64,000 nt of DNA from Saccharina japonica (lineage: Eukaryota > Sar > Phaeophyceae > Laminariales > Laminariaceae): the NCBI GenBank assembly GCA_008828725.1, contig MEHQ01003854.1:472652-536651 (forward strand), given 5' to 3'. Under the pieces are notes generated by a model. It worked only from the letters and a program-made list of their open reading frames with translations. It did no database searches and had not been told where the DNA came from. Of this stretch, positions 47,569 through 59,269 are shown piece after piece. Made by a program: the position numbers and the translations under genes. The stretch's first letter is position 1, and the number at the start of each line of letters is the position of its first letter.

Positions 47569-47757
47569 AAAAAAAAACAATTAAAAAATACTATTATTAT
47601 AGATTTTTTACTTCGTATGACGACACCATGGAAGTTAGAACTTGCACGTACGTGCCAGGCTAATCGAATTTGCACGTACATTTAGATGAATGCGTTCAGG
47701 TGCTCACATTGTTGGGGCTGTACTTGAATTGTGCTCCCTAGCCGACATTGATTGGAG

Positions 47758-47949
47758 GCTGTGAAGCTTTTCGAAGAGAAGGGAGTGAGCATGATCATAG
47801 ATGGACTTGCTCACCGATACCTTCTCACGAGCTACTTGCACTCCGAAACGTCCTCGTACGTAGAGGAAGTCATGGAGTTCCTTATGAAGAGAAGCTTCCA
47901 AGCAAGGATGTCGCATTACGGAATTACGTCCTTACGGCGAGCCGTTTTT
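47758..47949 (+). other. Exon-like open segment with splice signals, unrecognised
   Basis: Between acceptor-like TTGGAG and a strong donor (GCG|GTAAGTAA) lies a 64-codon frame (AVKLFEEKG.., VEEVMEFLMKR.., ITSLRRAVFA). Helix-pair spacing is loosely like ankyrin or similar helical repeats. It may be an isolated exon remnant or viral debris. Confidence 0.35.
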
Positions 47950-48049
47950 GCGGTAAGTAATAGGATTTGGCCGGCGAAATTACGGGACCCCCTCAATTCT
48001 CTATGAACTAAAACCGTAAAAATCTCTATGAAACCCCCGCATTTTCGTT

Positions 48050-48419
48050 TCCTAGCAGTCAGGCCGACTATTATGGGATCATAATCCAGAACAGGATTTT
48101 TCAACAAATTCGCGGGCTTTTTTCCCGGAGACGCTTTAAAATGTCCCTTATAATCTCAACGAGCCATTATTGGTTAATTTTCGAGAGGAATCTAGTGATA
48201 TTGACCGATTTTGCAGGCTCGAAATTCTAACGGATGGCCAGCTGGCCATCCATGTTTCGATTTTTCACCCGATTTCGATAAACAAAATTCGAAACAGGGC
48301 CAGTTGGCCTGAGTTGGCCATCCTTTGGAATTCGGGGCCTGCAAAATCGACCAATACCATTAGACTCCTCTCGAAAAGTGGCCAATGGGTCGTTGAGATA
48401 GTAGGGGGGCATTTTTAAG
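48050..48419. mobile_element. Foldback element, copy 1
   Basis: Left arm GGCCGACTATTATGGGATC.., CGAGAGGAATCTAGTGATAT, GATTTTGCAGGCTCGAAATT, GATGGCCAGCTGGCC; right arm returns as GTTGGCCATCC.., GCCTGCAAAATCG, CTCCTCTCGAAAA, GTCGTTGAGAT. Lies tail-to-head with the next copy. Confidence 0.75.
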
Positions 48420-48905
48420 CTAGGCCGACAATTGTGGAATCGGAATCCGGAACAGGATTTTTTCAACACCTTCGCAGGCTTTTTTTCCCGGGGACGCTAA
48501 AAAATGTCCCCTCCTGTCACAATGAGCCATTGCTCGATTTCCGAGAAGAATCTAGCGGTAGTGGCCGATTTTGCCGGCTGGAAATCCCAACGGATGGCCA
48601 ACTGCCCCAGTTTCGACTTTTCACCCGGCTTCGATAAAAAAAAATCGAACCTGGTGTTCTGTTTCGTATTTTTCGCCTGGTTTCGATAAAAATATCGAAA
48701 CTGGGACAGTTGGCCTGAGTTGGTCATCGATTGGAATTTCGAGGCTGCAAAATCGGCCAATATCACCAGATTCCTCTCGAAAATTGACTACTGGATCGTT
48801 AAGATTGTAGGGGACAATGCTTAGCGTCCCCAGGAGAAAAAGCCTGCGACGGTGTCGAAAAATGATGTTCTGGATTCCGATTCCATAGCAGTCGGCCTCA
48901 AATGT
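48420..48905. mobile_element. Foldback element, copy 2
   Basis: Begins TAGGCCGACAATTGTGGAAT and ends ATTCCATAGCAGTCGGCCT. GATTCCGATTCC, TTTTTCAACACC, CGGGGACGCTAAAAAATGTC and CCGAGAAGAATCTAG recur inverted on the right. The centre repeats CGATAAAAAAAATCG- type steps. Confidence 0.78.
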
Positions 48906-49482
48906 ATTTATACTTTGTGAGCTTGCGCTGCGCCCCTGCCCAGCAGCCACATTTGGACCTTGGGCTTGGGCTGTGACCCTACGACCTGCTTCGACCATGA
49001 CGGTGGCATCTTGAATCAATACGTAGAGGTCTGCACATATTTTAACGTGCGTTTCAATCCTAGCGGGGATGTCTCGTAAAAGTCCCCTGTTTTTGCCGTA
49101 ATTACGCGTAAGCATCGTTTTTTTCTGATTTTGCCGAAATACGCGTAAGAATAAGCTTTCGCTGGCGTAATCCGACATCCTTGCTTCCAAGAGGGAGCTA
49201 AGCTTCCTAACGAAGAGGAACTTTTTGAGTGGGCTGAAAGAAACCAGGTTGGTGAATGGGCGGATTTCGACTTCGGGGAAATCGAAAAATCATCTGTTGC
49301 GCGAGCTCTTGAGTGCCTGAGCGCCCGAGTTTGAGCTTGAGCTCGAGGCTTCACAAATTGTGAAGGATAAAAAATACCAAAAATGCAACAAAATTGAAAC
49401 AAAAATGGGTTCCTGCATGGCGCATATATATACAATTTATCATTGGTAGAGATTTATCGTCAAGATTCATCTCCCGTGCATC

Positions 49483-49620
49483 ATGAGTTATGCTTTCAGT
49501 GATTTCTATTATAACATCCGCGACACGGTGGATCTGTACCTCGAGTATGGGTTAGGCATCAACGCCCGCGATTTCCAGGGAAGAGTGATCGTGCCTTTCC
49601 CGAGTGGACGAAAGTCGTAA
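49483..49620 (+). CDS. Small 45-codon ORF with one ankyrin-like turn
   Basis: ATG at 49483 to TAA at 49620. The segment DLYLEYGLGINARDFQGR (about residues 17-34) resembles the helix-2 to loop part of an ankyrin repeat (LLEYGADINARD..GR). The ORF begins 400 bases after a foldback element in relatively AT-rich sequence, like the viral block. Could be a truncated viral or host ankyrin gene; low confidence that it is expressed. Confidence 0.35.
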   Translation: MSYAFSDFYYNIRDTVDLYLEYGLGINARDFQGRVIVPFPSGRKS

Positions 49621-49821
49621 GAGGTACCCATAGCGCCATTACGAGTTATTTATTCGAATTTTAACTGTTTTTTTAAACATTAGCGGTACGGCCACGGCTC
49701 CTCCCGTGGCGCTAGCACTGCGTTTCCCATAGCAGTATGTACGTACCTGGTATGGTAGTACTCGCATTGATTAATAGTGTATTGTGATGTACCACTCTGA
49801 CCGGAAAAGTAAGGACCACCG

Positions 49822-50455
49822 TGCGGGGCGGTATCGACCCGGGGGGTGTCCGTTCTCGTCCCCGGGTCGTTGGATTTGTATATGTATGAAAGGATTTATG
49901 ATCCGGGGATGGGGCCTTACCACCCCCGGGTGCGGCGGGACCTCGACGCTGTTCCGGGGGGCTACTCTCGCTGCGCGCTCGCTCCATGAGCCCCAGCCAA
50001 TCGTAAATCATTCCGTGGGGTTGGAGTTTCCACACCTTGCGGGGCGGTATCGAACCGAGGGGTGTCCGTTTTCGTCCCCGGTTATTTGGAGTTGTAGATG
50101 TATGGAAGGATTTATGACCCCGGGGATGGGGCGTTATCATCCCCGACTGCTGCGGGACTGCGACGTTACCCCGAGGGGAAACTCTCGCCGCCCGCTGGCG
50201 CCATGAGTGCCAGCCACCCGTAAATCAGCCCGTGGGGTTGGGGTTTCCACACGTTGGGGGGCGGTATCGACCCCGGGGTGTCCGTTTTCGTCCCCGGGTT
50301 GTTGGAGTTGTAGATGTATGGAAGGATATCTGACCCCGGGGATGGGCTTTATCATCCCCGGATGCGGCGGGACCTCCGACGCTGTCACGGGGGGCAACTC
50401 TCGCCGCGCGCTGGCTCCCTCTCACGCCATTATGGGGTCGAGCGTTTTACAGCTT
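49822..50455. repeat. Three tandem copies of a ~215-bp repeat
   Basis: Units start at about 49826, 50040 and 50258 with GGGGCGGTATCGA, continue GTGTCCGTT.TCGTCCCC, GGAGTTGTAGATGTATGGAAG, GACCCCGGGGATGGG, GGCGGGACC and CTCGCCGC..GCTGGC. They lie just upstream of the decayed retrotransposon and might be its 5' tandem promoter units. Confidence 0.85.
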
Positions 50456-52474
50456 CCCCTAGCGTTCATTATGATTTCTTGAGTTCTTTAGAAAACAATT
50501 TACGCTTTTGTAGCCGACCAAAACATGTGGTTGTAGGAATGCACGCCCTTGTTTCCTCCGGTTCTGTATTTTCTGATCTCTGTGAGCTTGCGGTTGATGT
50601 CCTTGCGAAGTTTCGTGTAGTTTCTCTTGGTGAGTTTGTGAATCTGAGCGCCGCTGGGGACAATCGAGTGCATCTGCTTGGAAAGAGTATTGGAGACATT
50701 CTTGGGCGACGCGCCCCCTCCCTTTTCGGCAGCGGTGACAGCCACGCTGGAAGAGACGGACTCGGCGCTGGAGAGCGACCTGTTAGAAAGGGGGCAGCTA
50801 GAGCCAGAAGGTGCTATTCTGGGCGCCACAGAGGGGGGTCATACCGAGGGAAGCAGAGGTGCATATATCTGCACCTACCGCGGGCCGGCTCTAGAGGACT
50901 CGACCGGGGGTTCGGCGGTTGCTTAGTTACGGGCACGCATTCCGTGCCGCTGCTGATAGCAAGTGCACGCATGCTAGCTTTATTCTGGACCGTGCGGAAC
51001 GCCTCGCGAGTCGGCACGCAGACCCGCAGCCATGTGTTACATGTCGCTTCGACTGACCGGCAAGCCGGCTTCCGCATCCGGCGGAGATGGCAGAGGACCT
51101 TCCAAGGCCACTGCCGGGGGAGAAGTGGCCGACGATGGGAGGTGCACTGCAATTCGCCGAAATCTTGAGCAGGACGGCGCCCGGCTGCTGCAGCCGGAAA
51201 ATTACGTGACGACTGGCTCCCACGAAACTTTCGAGTTGATGGTGAGGACCCATGAGAGGAGCCCAACCTCTTCGTTCTTGCTGGGCTCCCTGTTCAGCGA
51301 TGATCTGAGCCTGCCCCAAAGGGCTTACCTCGAGCTCTCCCGACCGAGGGAATGGCAAGCAGCAGCCACCCACTACCGTGAGGTTTTCGTCGCGTACACC
51401 ATCCGAGCACCGGGTAATTTTACTCCGACTCCAAAATCGGAGAATCTACATCATACCCCACGTCCAATAATTCCTGGCGTGCCTCGACTCCACTTGGGAA
51501 GACTGCCTGACGAGGTGGACCCTCGGGGTACGAAATGCGTTGGAAGCAGGTGTTGTACTGCCTCGACTCCACTTGGGAAGACTGCCTGAAGAGGTGGACC
51601 CTCGGGGTACAAAATGCGTTGGAAGCAGGTGTTGTACCACCTCCTTTTCCAACGGTAGAGTGGAAGCTCGGGTCCAAACCGTGTTGGAGACAGGGGACGA
51701 GCTGCCTCCTTTTCTGACAGCGGCGGGGGCCACGCCGGAGGGAACGGACCCGGCGGTGGAGGCGACCCAAAACCTAGGGAGCAAGTGGAGCACGAAGGCG
51801 CCATCGGGACTACCGTTCGGAGCCGCCACACCGAGGAAGATACGGATGCCACGCTAGCGAGACGAGTGGGGGTCCCCCAGGCAAGGCCCGGTACCGCCTC
51901 TGCAACGTTTAACATTTGCGGGGGCAACGTTCCCTAGGCCAGCTAGCTGGAAACGCATCGCCCTCGTTCGAGGGCGGCCAAGGTGGAATGGGGGAAAATC
52001 ACGGAGCTCCCTGTCCAGGTGATGCGCTTCCTCTGCTTCCGGTGGTGGGGACGACGCCACTGGGAGGATAAGAGCGACCCGCGGGTAATGTGGCAGTTGG
52101 CTCAGGAAAACATACTGCTTTAGTATTCATGGCCAATCTCTAAACCGCGAGACACACGGATGTCACGACGCCGGGACGCTCGGGGGTCCCCCTGACACAG
52201 CCCGGCGCCACTCTAGCAACATCTGGGGGTACCTCATCTGAATCTGGTGGCTCAGCCGGTGGGGGGGGGGGCATAAGAGGCAGACGAGGCCGACCGCGTG
52301 GGTCTAGGAGGAGGTCATGAGTGACAAACACTGGGAGATGGGTCGCAACCAACCGGGGAATAATCCCTCGATGGGGGCAGCGAGCCGCCATCGACGCCTG
52401 GGTGGAGAGGGGCCGGCGGCGGAGAGAGCGAAATTCGCAGGGAAGAAGGAGGTAGCGAGGCAGGAGGGTCAGAA
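50456..52474. other. Probable 5' portion of the decayed retrotransposon
   Basis: GC-rich, with broken open frames in several phases and no recognised domain. Position before the RING-like segment, plus an acidic Glu-rich frame at about 50730-50860, suggests a degenerate N-terminal part of the element. Not demonstrable without a complete copy. Confidence 0.35.
51482..51640. repeat. Tandem 78-bp repeat
   Basis: CCTCGACTCCACTTGGGAAG..GAGGTGGACCCTCGGGGTAC..AAATGCGTTGGAAGCAGG occurs twice in a row with a partial third. Within the 5' part of the retrotransposon-like region. Confidence 0.8.
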
Positions 52475-54336
52475 TTGCGGATCCTAGGGCGACCCCGTCC
52501 ATTCATTGACGCTAGCAAAGATGGCGTAATTTGCGGGGGGTGTCGAGCTGCAGTTTCTCGGGGGTACCAGGGGATAGGGATTTCGTGTGGACACCGGCAC
52601 GTTATGCACGCGCGGTGTGTGGTGGGAGCTATCAGAAGGGGTGAGTCACGCGCACAACTCATTTGCGGCACACGTGGGTGCACATCCCACCATGGGAAAC
52701 GGGAATCACTGGAGGCAGCAGGACAGGCTGACCCTGGGCTCCGATATATAGTCGAGGGACTGGGTGGAAGGCCGGACAACAACTGGAGTGAACAGAGGGA
52801 GGGGTTCTGCAACCCGTGGGGACAAGATTCGTTAGGAATAGCAGCGCCACTCGATGATGGTTCTCTTGAACAGCTCCAACTACGCTTCATCACTATTGTC
52901 AAGGCGCAGTCGGGTCTAGCTACCGCCCACGCCAAGCTTGTCACCCATGTGTTCGGCCTGCTGAAACACGCCCTTGAAGCGAAACGGCCAAACAGACACT
53001 TCGAGACGCCGAGTTCGCTCCTGAGTGCCAGCAAGTTGTGGTACATCGTGCCAGTACTGCTACACTTGCAGGACAGCCGCGTGAAGCGACGCTAGTGTGC
53101 GTCTGTCGTACGTGGTGACATCACTCATATTCCCCCGTGGTTAATGGAGTACACCAGTCGAGCTTAAACACGGCGCAAGGGCCTCACCTACGAAGCAACA
53201 GACGTGGCCAAGTATGAGAAAGTATCGCCAGAATGTCGCCACTCTGGCGGGGTGTCAGCGGCAGCACGCGTTCATTTATAGGAACCTCGCGCGCTCGACG
53301 ACGAGGTGACATGGGAGCGGGTGAAATAAAAATTACCGGTAGAAGGCCGTGTCCCCGTCTCGGATTCGACAGCATCAGCGGTAGCAGAAACCTTGACGAA
53401 ACCGGACGAAAGGAGTGTCCCCAACTGGAGTCCAGAGTAATAATTTGATTCGCAGGTGGCCTTTGACGTCATCAACTCCTGAAACGCGTTACCAGGCGCG
53501 GGGAGTGACAGTCTACGCTTCTCCCACCTGCATTGAACATCAGGACCGGCTTCGGTCGCGAGACGTTTGGAGCTGGCATTGAGGCCTTCTGGAGGCAGAT
53601 ATTCGACTACCCCGGTGCATTGCCGCCAGAGTTCTGGCAGCTCTTCTTGCAGTCCAACCTCACTGCCTTGGGGTGTATTGCTGCCCAGTATGTGTAGGTA
53701 TGACACAAAGACGCCTTGTCGCAGCCGGGAGTATGCATCAGTGGCGGCCACGGCTGGAATAGATTAATTGCGAGGCAATGAAGTTTAGGGTCTGGGTTTC
53801 AAGGGGGGTGGAGCAGGTCTTTCTGCGTGCCCGGGTGCATCATGAGGCAATGAACTGGCTCAGCCCAACCGACTGTTCCAAAGCCTTCAAGACCTTAAAG
53901 AGGACGGCCGTGCTTGCGTGCCGGTTCTCACGCCGTTCATACTAAACTGCTACGGCGAGATGCCCGCCCCTGTATTCGTCTAAATCGATTCGGGGGAGCG
54001 GCGAAAATCGAATGTTTCAGCGGAGTGCAGCAAGACGACGTCATGGCCCCGGTGTTGTTCTACATGCCGCTGCTGCCAGTGCTGAAGCGGGTCTGTGAGA
54101 ATATCGAACCCCGGGGTGTTGAAGCCTTTGCTTACCTCGATGACATCATCATAGGTATGTCAGAGATCGCACCGAGCACTGTTAGGGCCGCGCCCTTCTC
54201 CAGCACGAGCTGTGCGAAACAGGTATCGTCATTAATCCCAACAAGACGGTTGCCTTGCTTCCGAAAGGGTATGTGCCTACGCCGGAAGAGACTGCGCTCC
54301 TGAAGGCATCGGTGTTTGCGTTGCAGAAGGGGGGGG

Positions 54337-54490
54337 GGGGGTCCTTATGTCGTGCACTTCCGTAGTCGTATGACCACAGACTCTCGCATCTCTACAATGT
54401 CGGGACGGAGCACGTTGGGTTTTCACCAACCAGGCAGACATTGGTTGCACCAACCGCGAAGCACCGTGAGGTGTTGGGCGAGTCACATAG
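54337..54490 (-). repeat. Short interspersed repeat (GTCGTATG subfamily) inside retrotransposon
   Basis: Preceded by an 11-G run; matches 32826-32965 over about 150 bases including CGGGACGGAGCACGTTGGG. Insertion interrupts the RT-derived sequence. Confidence 0.7.
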
Positions 54491-54832
54491 AGGGCGAGCT
54501 GCATCCTGCTAAGCACCGCCTGTGAGGTGGACTTGCATATGAACGACAGCCTCCAATTAATTGATTGTGTTCATGGTGTGGCCACTTCCAGAGACAGCAA
54601 TGGGTATTACTATGTATCTGCCTTGTGGGTGCCTTACCATGTGGTACGATCATTCCCCTTGGGCGGAGTTGAGGTTCTCAACCCCGCTTAACAAGACCGC
54701 CAGCCTTGGTGAGCACCAAAATAAAAACGTACCCTGGTTGTCTAGCTTACGCAGTGAGAGGCGTATTTTACAGCGTCGTCGGCAACCGACGCCAGCCCAA
54801 CCTATATGTACATATACTATGTATAGGGGGGG

Positions 54833-54905
54833 GGGGGGGTACTCATTTGTTGCTTGCCTTAGTCATTTGACCATTGACCACGCACCCCTTTCGAGACGGT
54901 GGGGT
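54833..54905 (-). repeat. Short interspersed repeat (GGTCAATGGTC subfamily) inside retrotransposon
   Basis: G-run then TACTCATTTGTTGCTTGCC, CATTTGACCATTGACCACGC and TTTCGAGACGG, reverse complement of the units at 797-1010. A second insertion into the same retroelement. Confidence 0.7.
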
Positions 54906-56470
54906 AAAGGTGGTTGGCGTGCTCTTAGGCAAGGAGTAACTTGGGGTGGATAGCGCCTTGGAGATAGTTCAAGAGGGGGGAGCAGAGCAGCTCGTGTGCA
55001 TCCTCCCGCGCATGCCGGGCAATCAGTCGTCGAACCTCATCGCCACCAGCTCAATGGTGCAGCGGACTTCTTACGTTGAGCGGGTAATGGACCCCGAGCT
55101 GTCACCACCCGCGTGGCAGCGGGCAGACACTAGCGCGATGTGGATGCCCGAGCGCCTGCTTGAGCTTCCAGGGACAGGGGATGAGTCGTCCTTCTTTTAG
55201 GACGGATGCCCGGCGCCGAGAGGGTCGGACTATTGTCGGCCGAATTAATGAGAATGTCAGCGTCTATCGGGAGCTTGGTGACGACGGTGCCAGAGGTCGT
55301 TCCTGATCTCTCCGGTCCATTGGGGGGAAATGTTCGGAGGAGGTGCCCAATTCGTACCTCGTTCGCCGCTTATGGAGCAGCGTCAAGGACTTTCGTGACA
55401 TTCATGGGGTATCGGAGGAGACAATGACGAACGTGGTCCCGGAAAGCTGGCGGAACAGGGCGTTCCGCGCGAACAAGGAAGGAGGTTCAAGACAGTGTAA
55501 TGTGGAGGTGTTGCCGGCACATGATGGCGAAACGATCAGCCCCTACAAAGCGCAGCACAAGTTGGGGAAGTAGGTGAACCGAGTACGGTACCAACGGTAC
55601 GTTGCTTCTCTGGACCAGCTCCCCGAGGAAGCAGGCCGGCCGGGTTCGAACGACGTGTTTGGGGGAATCGATACTACATGTCTTGCCGGCGAGGTCTGTG
55701 GACCCGGCACGAATTGTACCGACTTCGGAGTTGACGTCTGTTGGATAGCGCTTCCTGGAAATCAAGGAGCCACTAGCAACGAGTTGCCCCTGCTGTGAAG
55801 CGACGGATGTCAACACGCGTTACGCGTGTACTTTCCACCCAACAGGCGCGCAGGTAAACCAGCATCAGCCGCTAGTCCACGCGCTGTTCCACACCTTCAA
55901 GTGGCTGTTCACCCGCCATCAAATGGAAAACGGAGCGCCCTTCAACGCCGACAGGAACCCCTGCATGGATATAGTGATCGAGAGGGGAGGCCTCCGAGAC
56001 GCTACGTCGTACCGAAACAAGGCGATATCCTCGACGACACGCACACAGAACTCCAAGCGAGGATCCACATGCGGGCTGGCAGCACTGATCGAGACGGGGC
56101 AGCTGTCTCCACTTCTGAGGCGCGAAAGCGCACCCTCTGAGCTCGCGCGGGATAGGTGTCCTTCGACGGGCGCAGCCATAAACCTGTCACCCTTGCGGTG
56201 GAAAGCTTTGGACCCTTCGGAAAGGAGTGTACCGAACTCATCGACCAGTCGGCGGCGAGCATCGTGGGAGAAACGGACGGGGCCCTTATCCAGAAAATGT
56301 GTTCGTAAGGAGCACCTTTTTTCAGATAATATCGGTGACTACCCAGGTCGTGATCTTGCGCCGGGTGGGCCGATACTAGCTCGCCCTGCGAGGCCGCCGG
56401 GGGGATAAGGGAGGGGGATAGAGGCGTGGGGGTGGCACTTCGATGCGGAGTAGAACGCACGGTGAATGAA

Positions 56471-57801
56471 TATACGAGTAATAATGAGCAACCCAATGAT
56501 GATATCACAGCGGGTACAGTGATTGGGTAAAGGATGATACTGTATTGCGTTTTCAATTGAGTATACGCAGGGAAGAAGGATTGGTTGGATGGGATTGGTA
56601 GTATAATATTCGACGAATGCTGTTAGTTTTTTTCATTCTGAACGAACAATGCCCTGTACACAACGGATGCATGCTACGGTAGGGATGCACCTAATATTCT
56701 ATGAGGCTCCTCACTCGATTATAGTATAGGAGCTCCACATCTTGTCCGAAACCAGACTTTGAGCGAAAGCGTACGGTTAACCCGATGAAAACTTGCATGT
56801 CATAGGAACAACACGAGCATTACTAGAAACTCATTGTCCACCATGATATGCATCGTGCGCTATTTCCCAGTTTTATGCCTTAATTGAAAGAGCAGGGCCA
56901 ACGATATCCCTTGCTCTGCTGTTCCCTAGGTGCTCCCAAATACCTGGTACCGTTTATAGTAGACGAAACTACACGAACGATGGGAATGAGGAGTGTAACA
57001 GACTCCTTGAAGTTGGTCAAACCCCTAACTGCGTTAAGCCACAGTACTGCGTTAGCGGTTCTTCTGATTTTTATTGTGTTCTAGGAATAGTCTTAGGATC
57101 GCTTTCACTGTTGAGCGATGCGCGTCAGCGTAGAATCCTTTTATGTTCGCTGAATGAGTACTGTATGGGTGGGTGGGTGTTTGTTGGCCGGTAAGTGGGT
57201 TGCTGGGTCCGTCGGTTGGTGCGTGGGCTAGTTTGTCTAACCACCACCAACACCCCCCACCGCTAACATTTCATTGTTAAGCGATGCGCGTCAGCGCAAA
57301 AACCTTCTATGATGGATGGGTGGGCGGGAAGGGGCGGGGTGCAGCATACAACAGATACGTGTATCGATATTGTTTCGTATTTCTCTAAAATTGTTTTGGT
57401 AGTCTTTTGCGCAAACAAAAAATGGGTAAAACATGTTTTGAGACCAAAACGTAGTATATAAACGTCCACATCCCGAGCAGGCATAAAAACACTGCCGGTC
57501 CATTGCTTCGGCAATAGACGAGAGGGGACGTCTATCGATATGCTATATATTGTCAGCGACAGTAGTAGACTACAACCCAATATGCTTCGATATACATACC
57601 TATATATACATACATACCTATATATATGGCTTCAACAATGGACCACCACGTTGTTGCTATTCCCCAACAGCACAACTTCCGTGTTGACTATCGATGGATA
57701 GCTTGCACAATCTATGGCGGTTGACGACAGTGACCATCGATGGACACCTTGCACAATCTGCTGTGGCTGGAAAATGGCCATCGACAGACACGCTTTCACG
57801 G
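56471..57801. other. Spacer between non-LTR remnant and LTR element
   Basis: No gene. Contains a dispersed pair GTTGAGCGATGCGCGTCAGCG / GTTAAGCGATGCGCGTCAGCG (57108, 57275), GTGGGTGG runs, ATATATA tracts near 57595, and ATCGATGGA..TTGCACAATCT repeated at 57690 and 57735. Confidence 0.5.
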
Positions 57802-58241
57802 TGGTATTCCTGGTCCAAGAATGGGTTTCCAGTTGAGGGCTTGCAAGTAGACAAACGGGGACAAGGTCGAGTGCATCCCAAAGAAATATGCCTTCCGGCG
57901 CAAGCTAGGAACTTGTACTCCCAGGAGACCTCACTCTTCCTTGGACCTAGGTCTTCTCGTGCGCCAACGCTGTGCCAAGATCTAACGATGGGATAAGGGA
58001 ATCCTGAGCTACGATAACCAGGCCTCAAAGGATGCTCACCCAGGTGGTACGTAGTGGTGGCGGTCTATGTTGTGAACTCGTAGGTTTTGGGCATGAGGCG
58101 GTGAAAGTTGTGGATAATCAATTGTAGCTTTGCGTAGAATCAAGACTTTATACCACAAAACGAGGCCTATGGTGCCCCCGAGGGTCGCCGAGGGATACCT
58201 CCCATTATGAGTTGCTGCGTGCTCAGCCTAACTTTGTAACA
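57802..58241 (+). repeat. 5' LTR
   Basis: 440 bases, TG..CA bounded, matching 61025-61462 throughout (e.g. CCAAGAATGGGTTTCCAGTT, GATCTAACGATGGGATA, AACTCGTAGGTTTTGGGC). Confidence 0.82.
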
Positions 58242-58269
58242 TGGTGTCTAATCCGAGAATCGAACTCGG
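58242..58269 (+). promoter_or_regulatory. tRNA primer-binding site
   Basis: Plus strand starts TGGTGTCTAATCCGAGAATC. Its reverse complement is a tRNA 3' end: T stem CCGAG/CTCGG with loop TTCGATT, acceptor strand ATTAGAC, discriminator A, CCA. TGG abuts the LTR end as expected for minus-strand priming. The tRNA species is undetermined. Confidence 0.85.
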
Positions 58270-59269
58270 GTTTCCACACCCTTCGCCACATGGGCACTGC
58301 AAGCCCAGGCGAAGTGTGGTGGCTAGTCGCGGTTTCTCCCTAAATACATGAATGTTGCGCCTTTCTGGTCAACACACAATAATAAATAAACCATCACTAG
58401 AATAAATCACCACAAGACACAGAATATGTCGACAGTATATACAGCGAGGGGTTCATCACTGGGTCCGTCGTCCGGAGGGACCTTCGGTAGGCGATGATCT
58501 CCTGTGTCTGTATGCTGCGAGAGATTTAGCGTTGGCGGGCGAGTGCCCAGTCCGCCACCCTGGCAACGGTTGCGCGGTAAGCCTCGCTCAGCAGAGTCCG
58601 GACTCGAGAAGGTTCGGTATGCGCGAGCGAAGTAGTCCCACACATGTCTCTCATGCGTCCAACCGTGGGCCTGCTGTGAGGAGGTACCGAACGTATGACC
58701 TCTCAATGCTTTCATATTCAAACTTGTTATAATGAACGGCAATAAGAGACTATGATGCTGGTACATGTAATACACGGCATCATGTAATGGCCATGACAGG
58801 TGTAAGAAGGGCCAGGCGGGCCTTGCTATCCAAACAACAAAGACGGACGCCTCAACCAAGTGTACTGCGAACTTACGCGTGTAGGCTCTGCTGTTTCTGA
58901 CTCAGTAGACTGTTTATTACGATATACCTGGTATGGTAGAAGCTACAGGATTTCGGCACGAACGGATAATGATAAAGGAATGCGCGCCGCTTCTGCATGC
59001 AGCACACGATACTCTGGTATCCTTGAACAGTAAGCTCGGTCATGAAGGGGCGTGGCGAAGATGCGTAAAGCCTACGGAGAAACGTCGTTGTGCATGTTTA
59101 ACCCTCGTTACCTTTCTAGCTGGAACTTCCGTCGCCACGAACGTGCCGCATGCAATGCCCCGCGTGAGCGCAGTCGCCAGGACGGAGAAGAAAACCTGCT
59201 GCCCCGCTGTGGGTGCTTCCTCGTGTTAAAATTCTTCCTTTCTCATGGTTTGAGTTATTTCTTGCTCAT

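Larger units (their letters stand above)
52475..56470 (+). mobile_element. Decayed non-LTR retrotransposon (RING-like, RT, CCHC, RLE endonuclease)
   Basis: Order on the plus strand: a 206-codon frame 52475-53095 with RING-like C20-C23-C38-H40-H45-C48-C64-C69 and a C-terminal LWYIVPVLLHLQDSRVKRR typical of the region before RT domains; frameshifted continuation to about 53700; RT core at 53980-54160 with GVQQDDVMAPVLF and YLDD at 54133-54144; a break with two short interspersed repeats (54337-54490, 54833-54905); a C-terminal region from 54946 that parallels the intact frame at 62046-63734, including NADRNPCMDIVIERGGLRDA (endonuclease core) at about 55940-56000. The 3' end GATGCGG..TAG also matches. 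Domain order points to the R2/CRE-type superfamily with a restriction-like endonuclease. Many stops and shifts: inactive. Confidence 0.82.

Noticed and set aside
58242..58330. Minus-strand tRNA gene (Cys-like anticodon GCA)
   Set aside because: T arm and acceptor 3' strand are perfect but no matching 5' acceptor (GTCTAAT) or D arm exists, and the segment sits exactly after an LTR. It is a primer-binding site.
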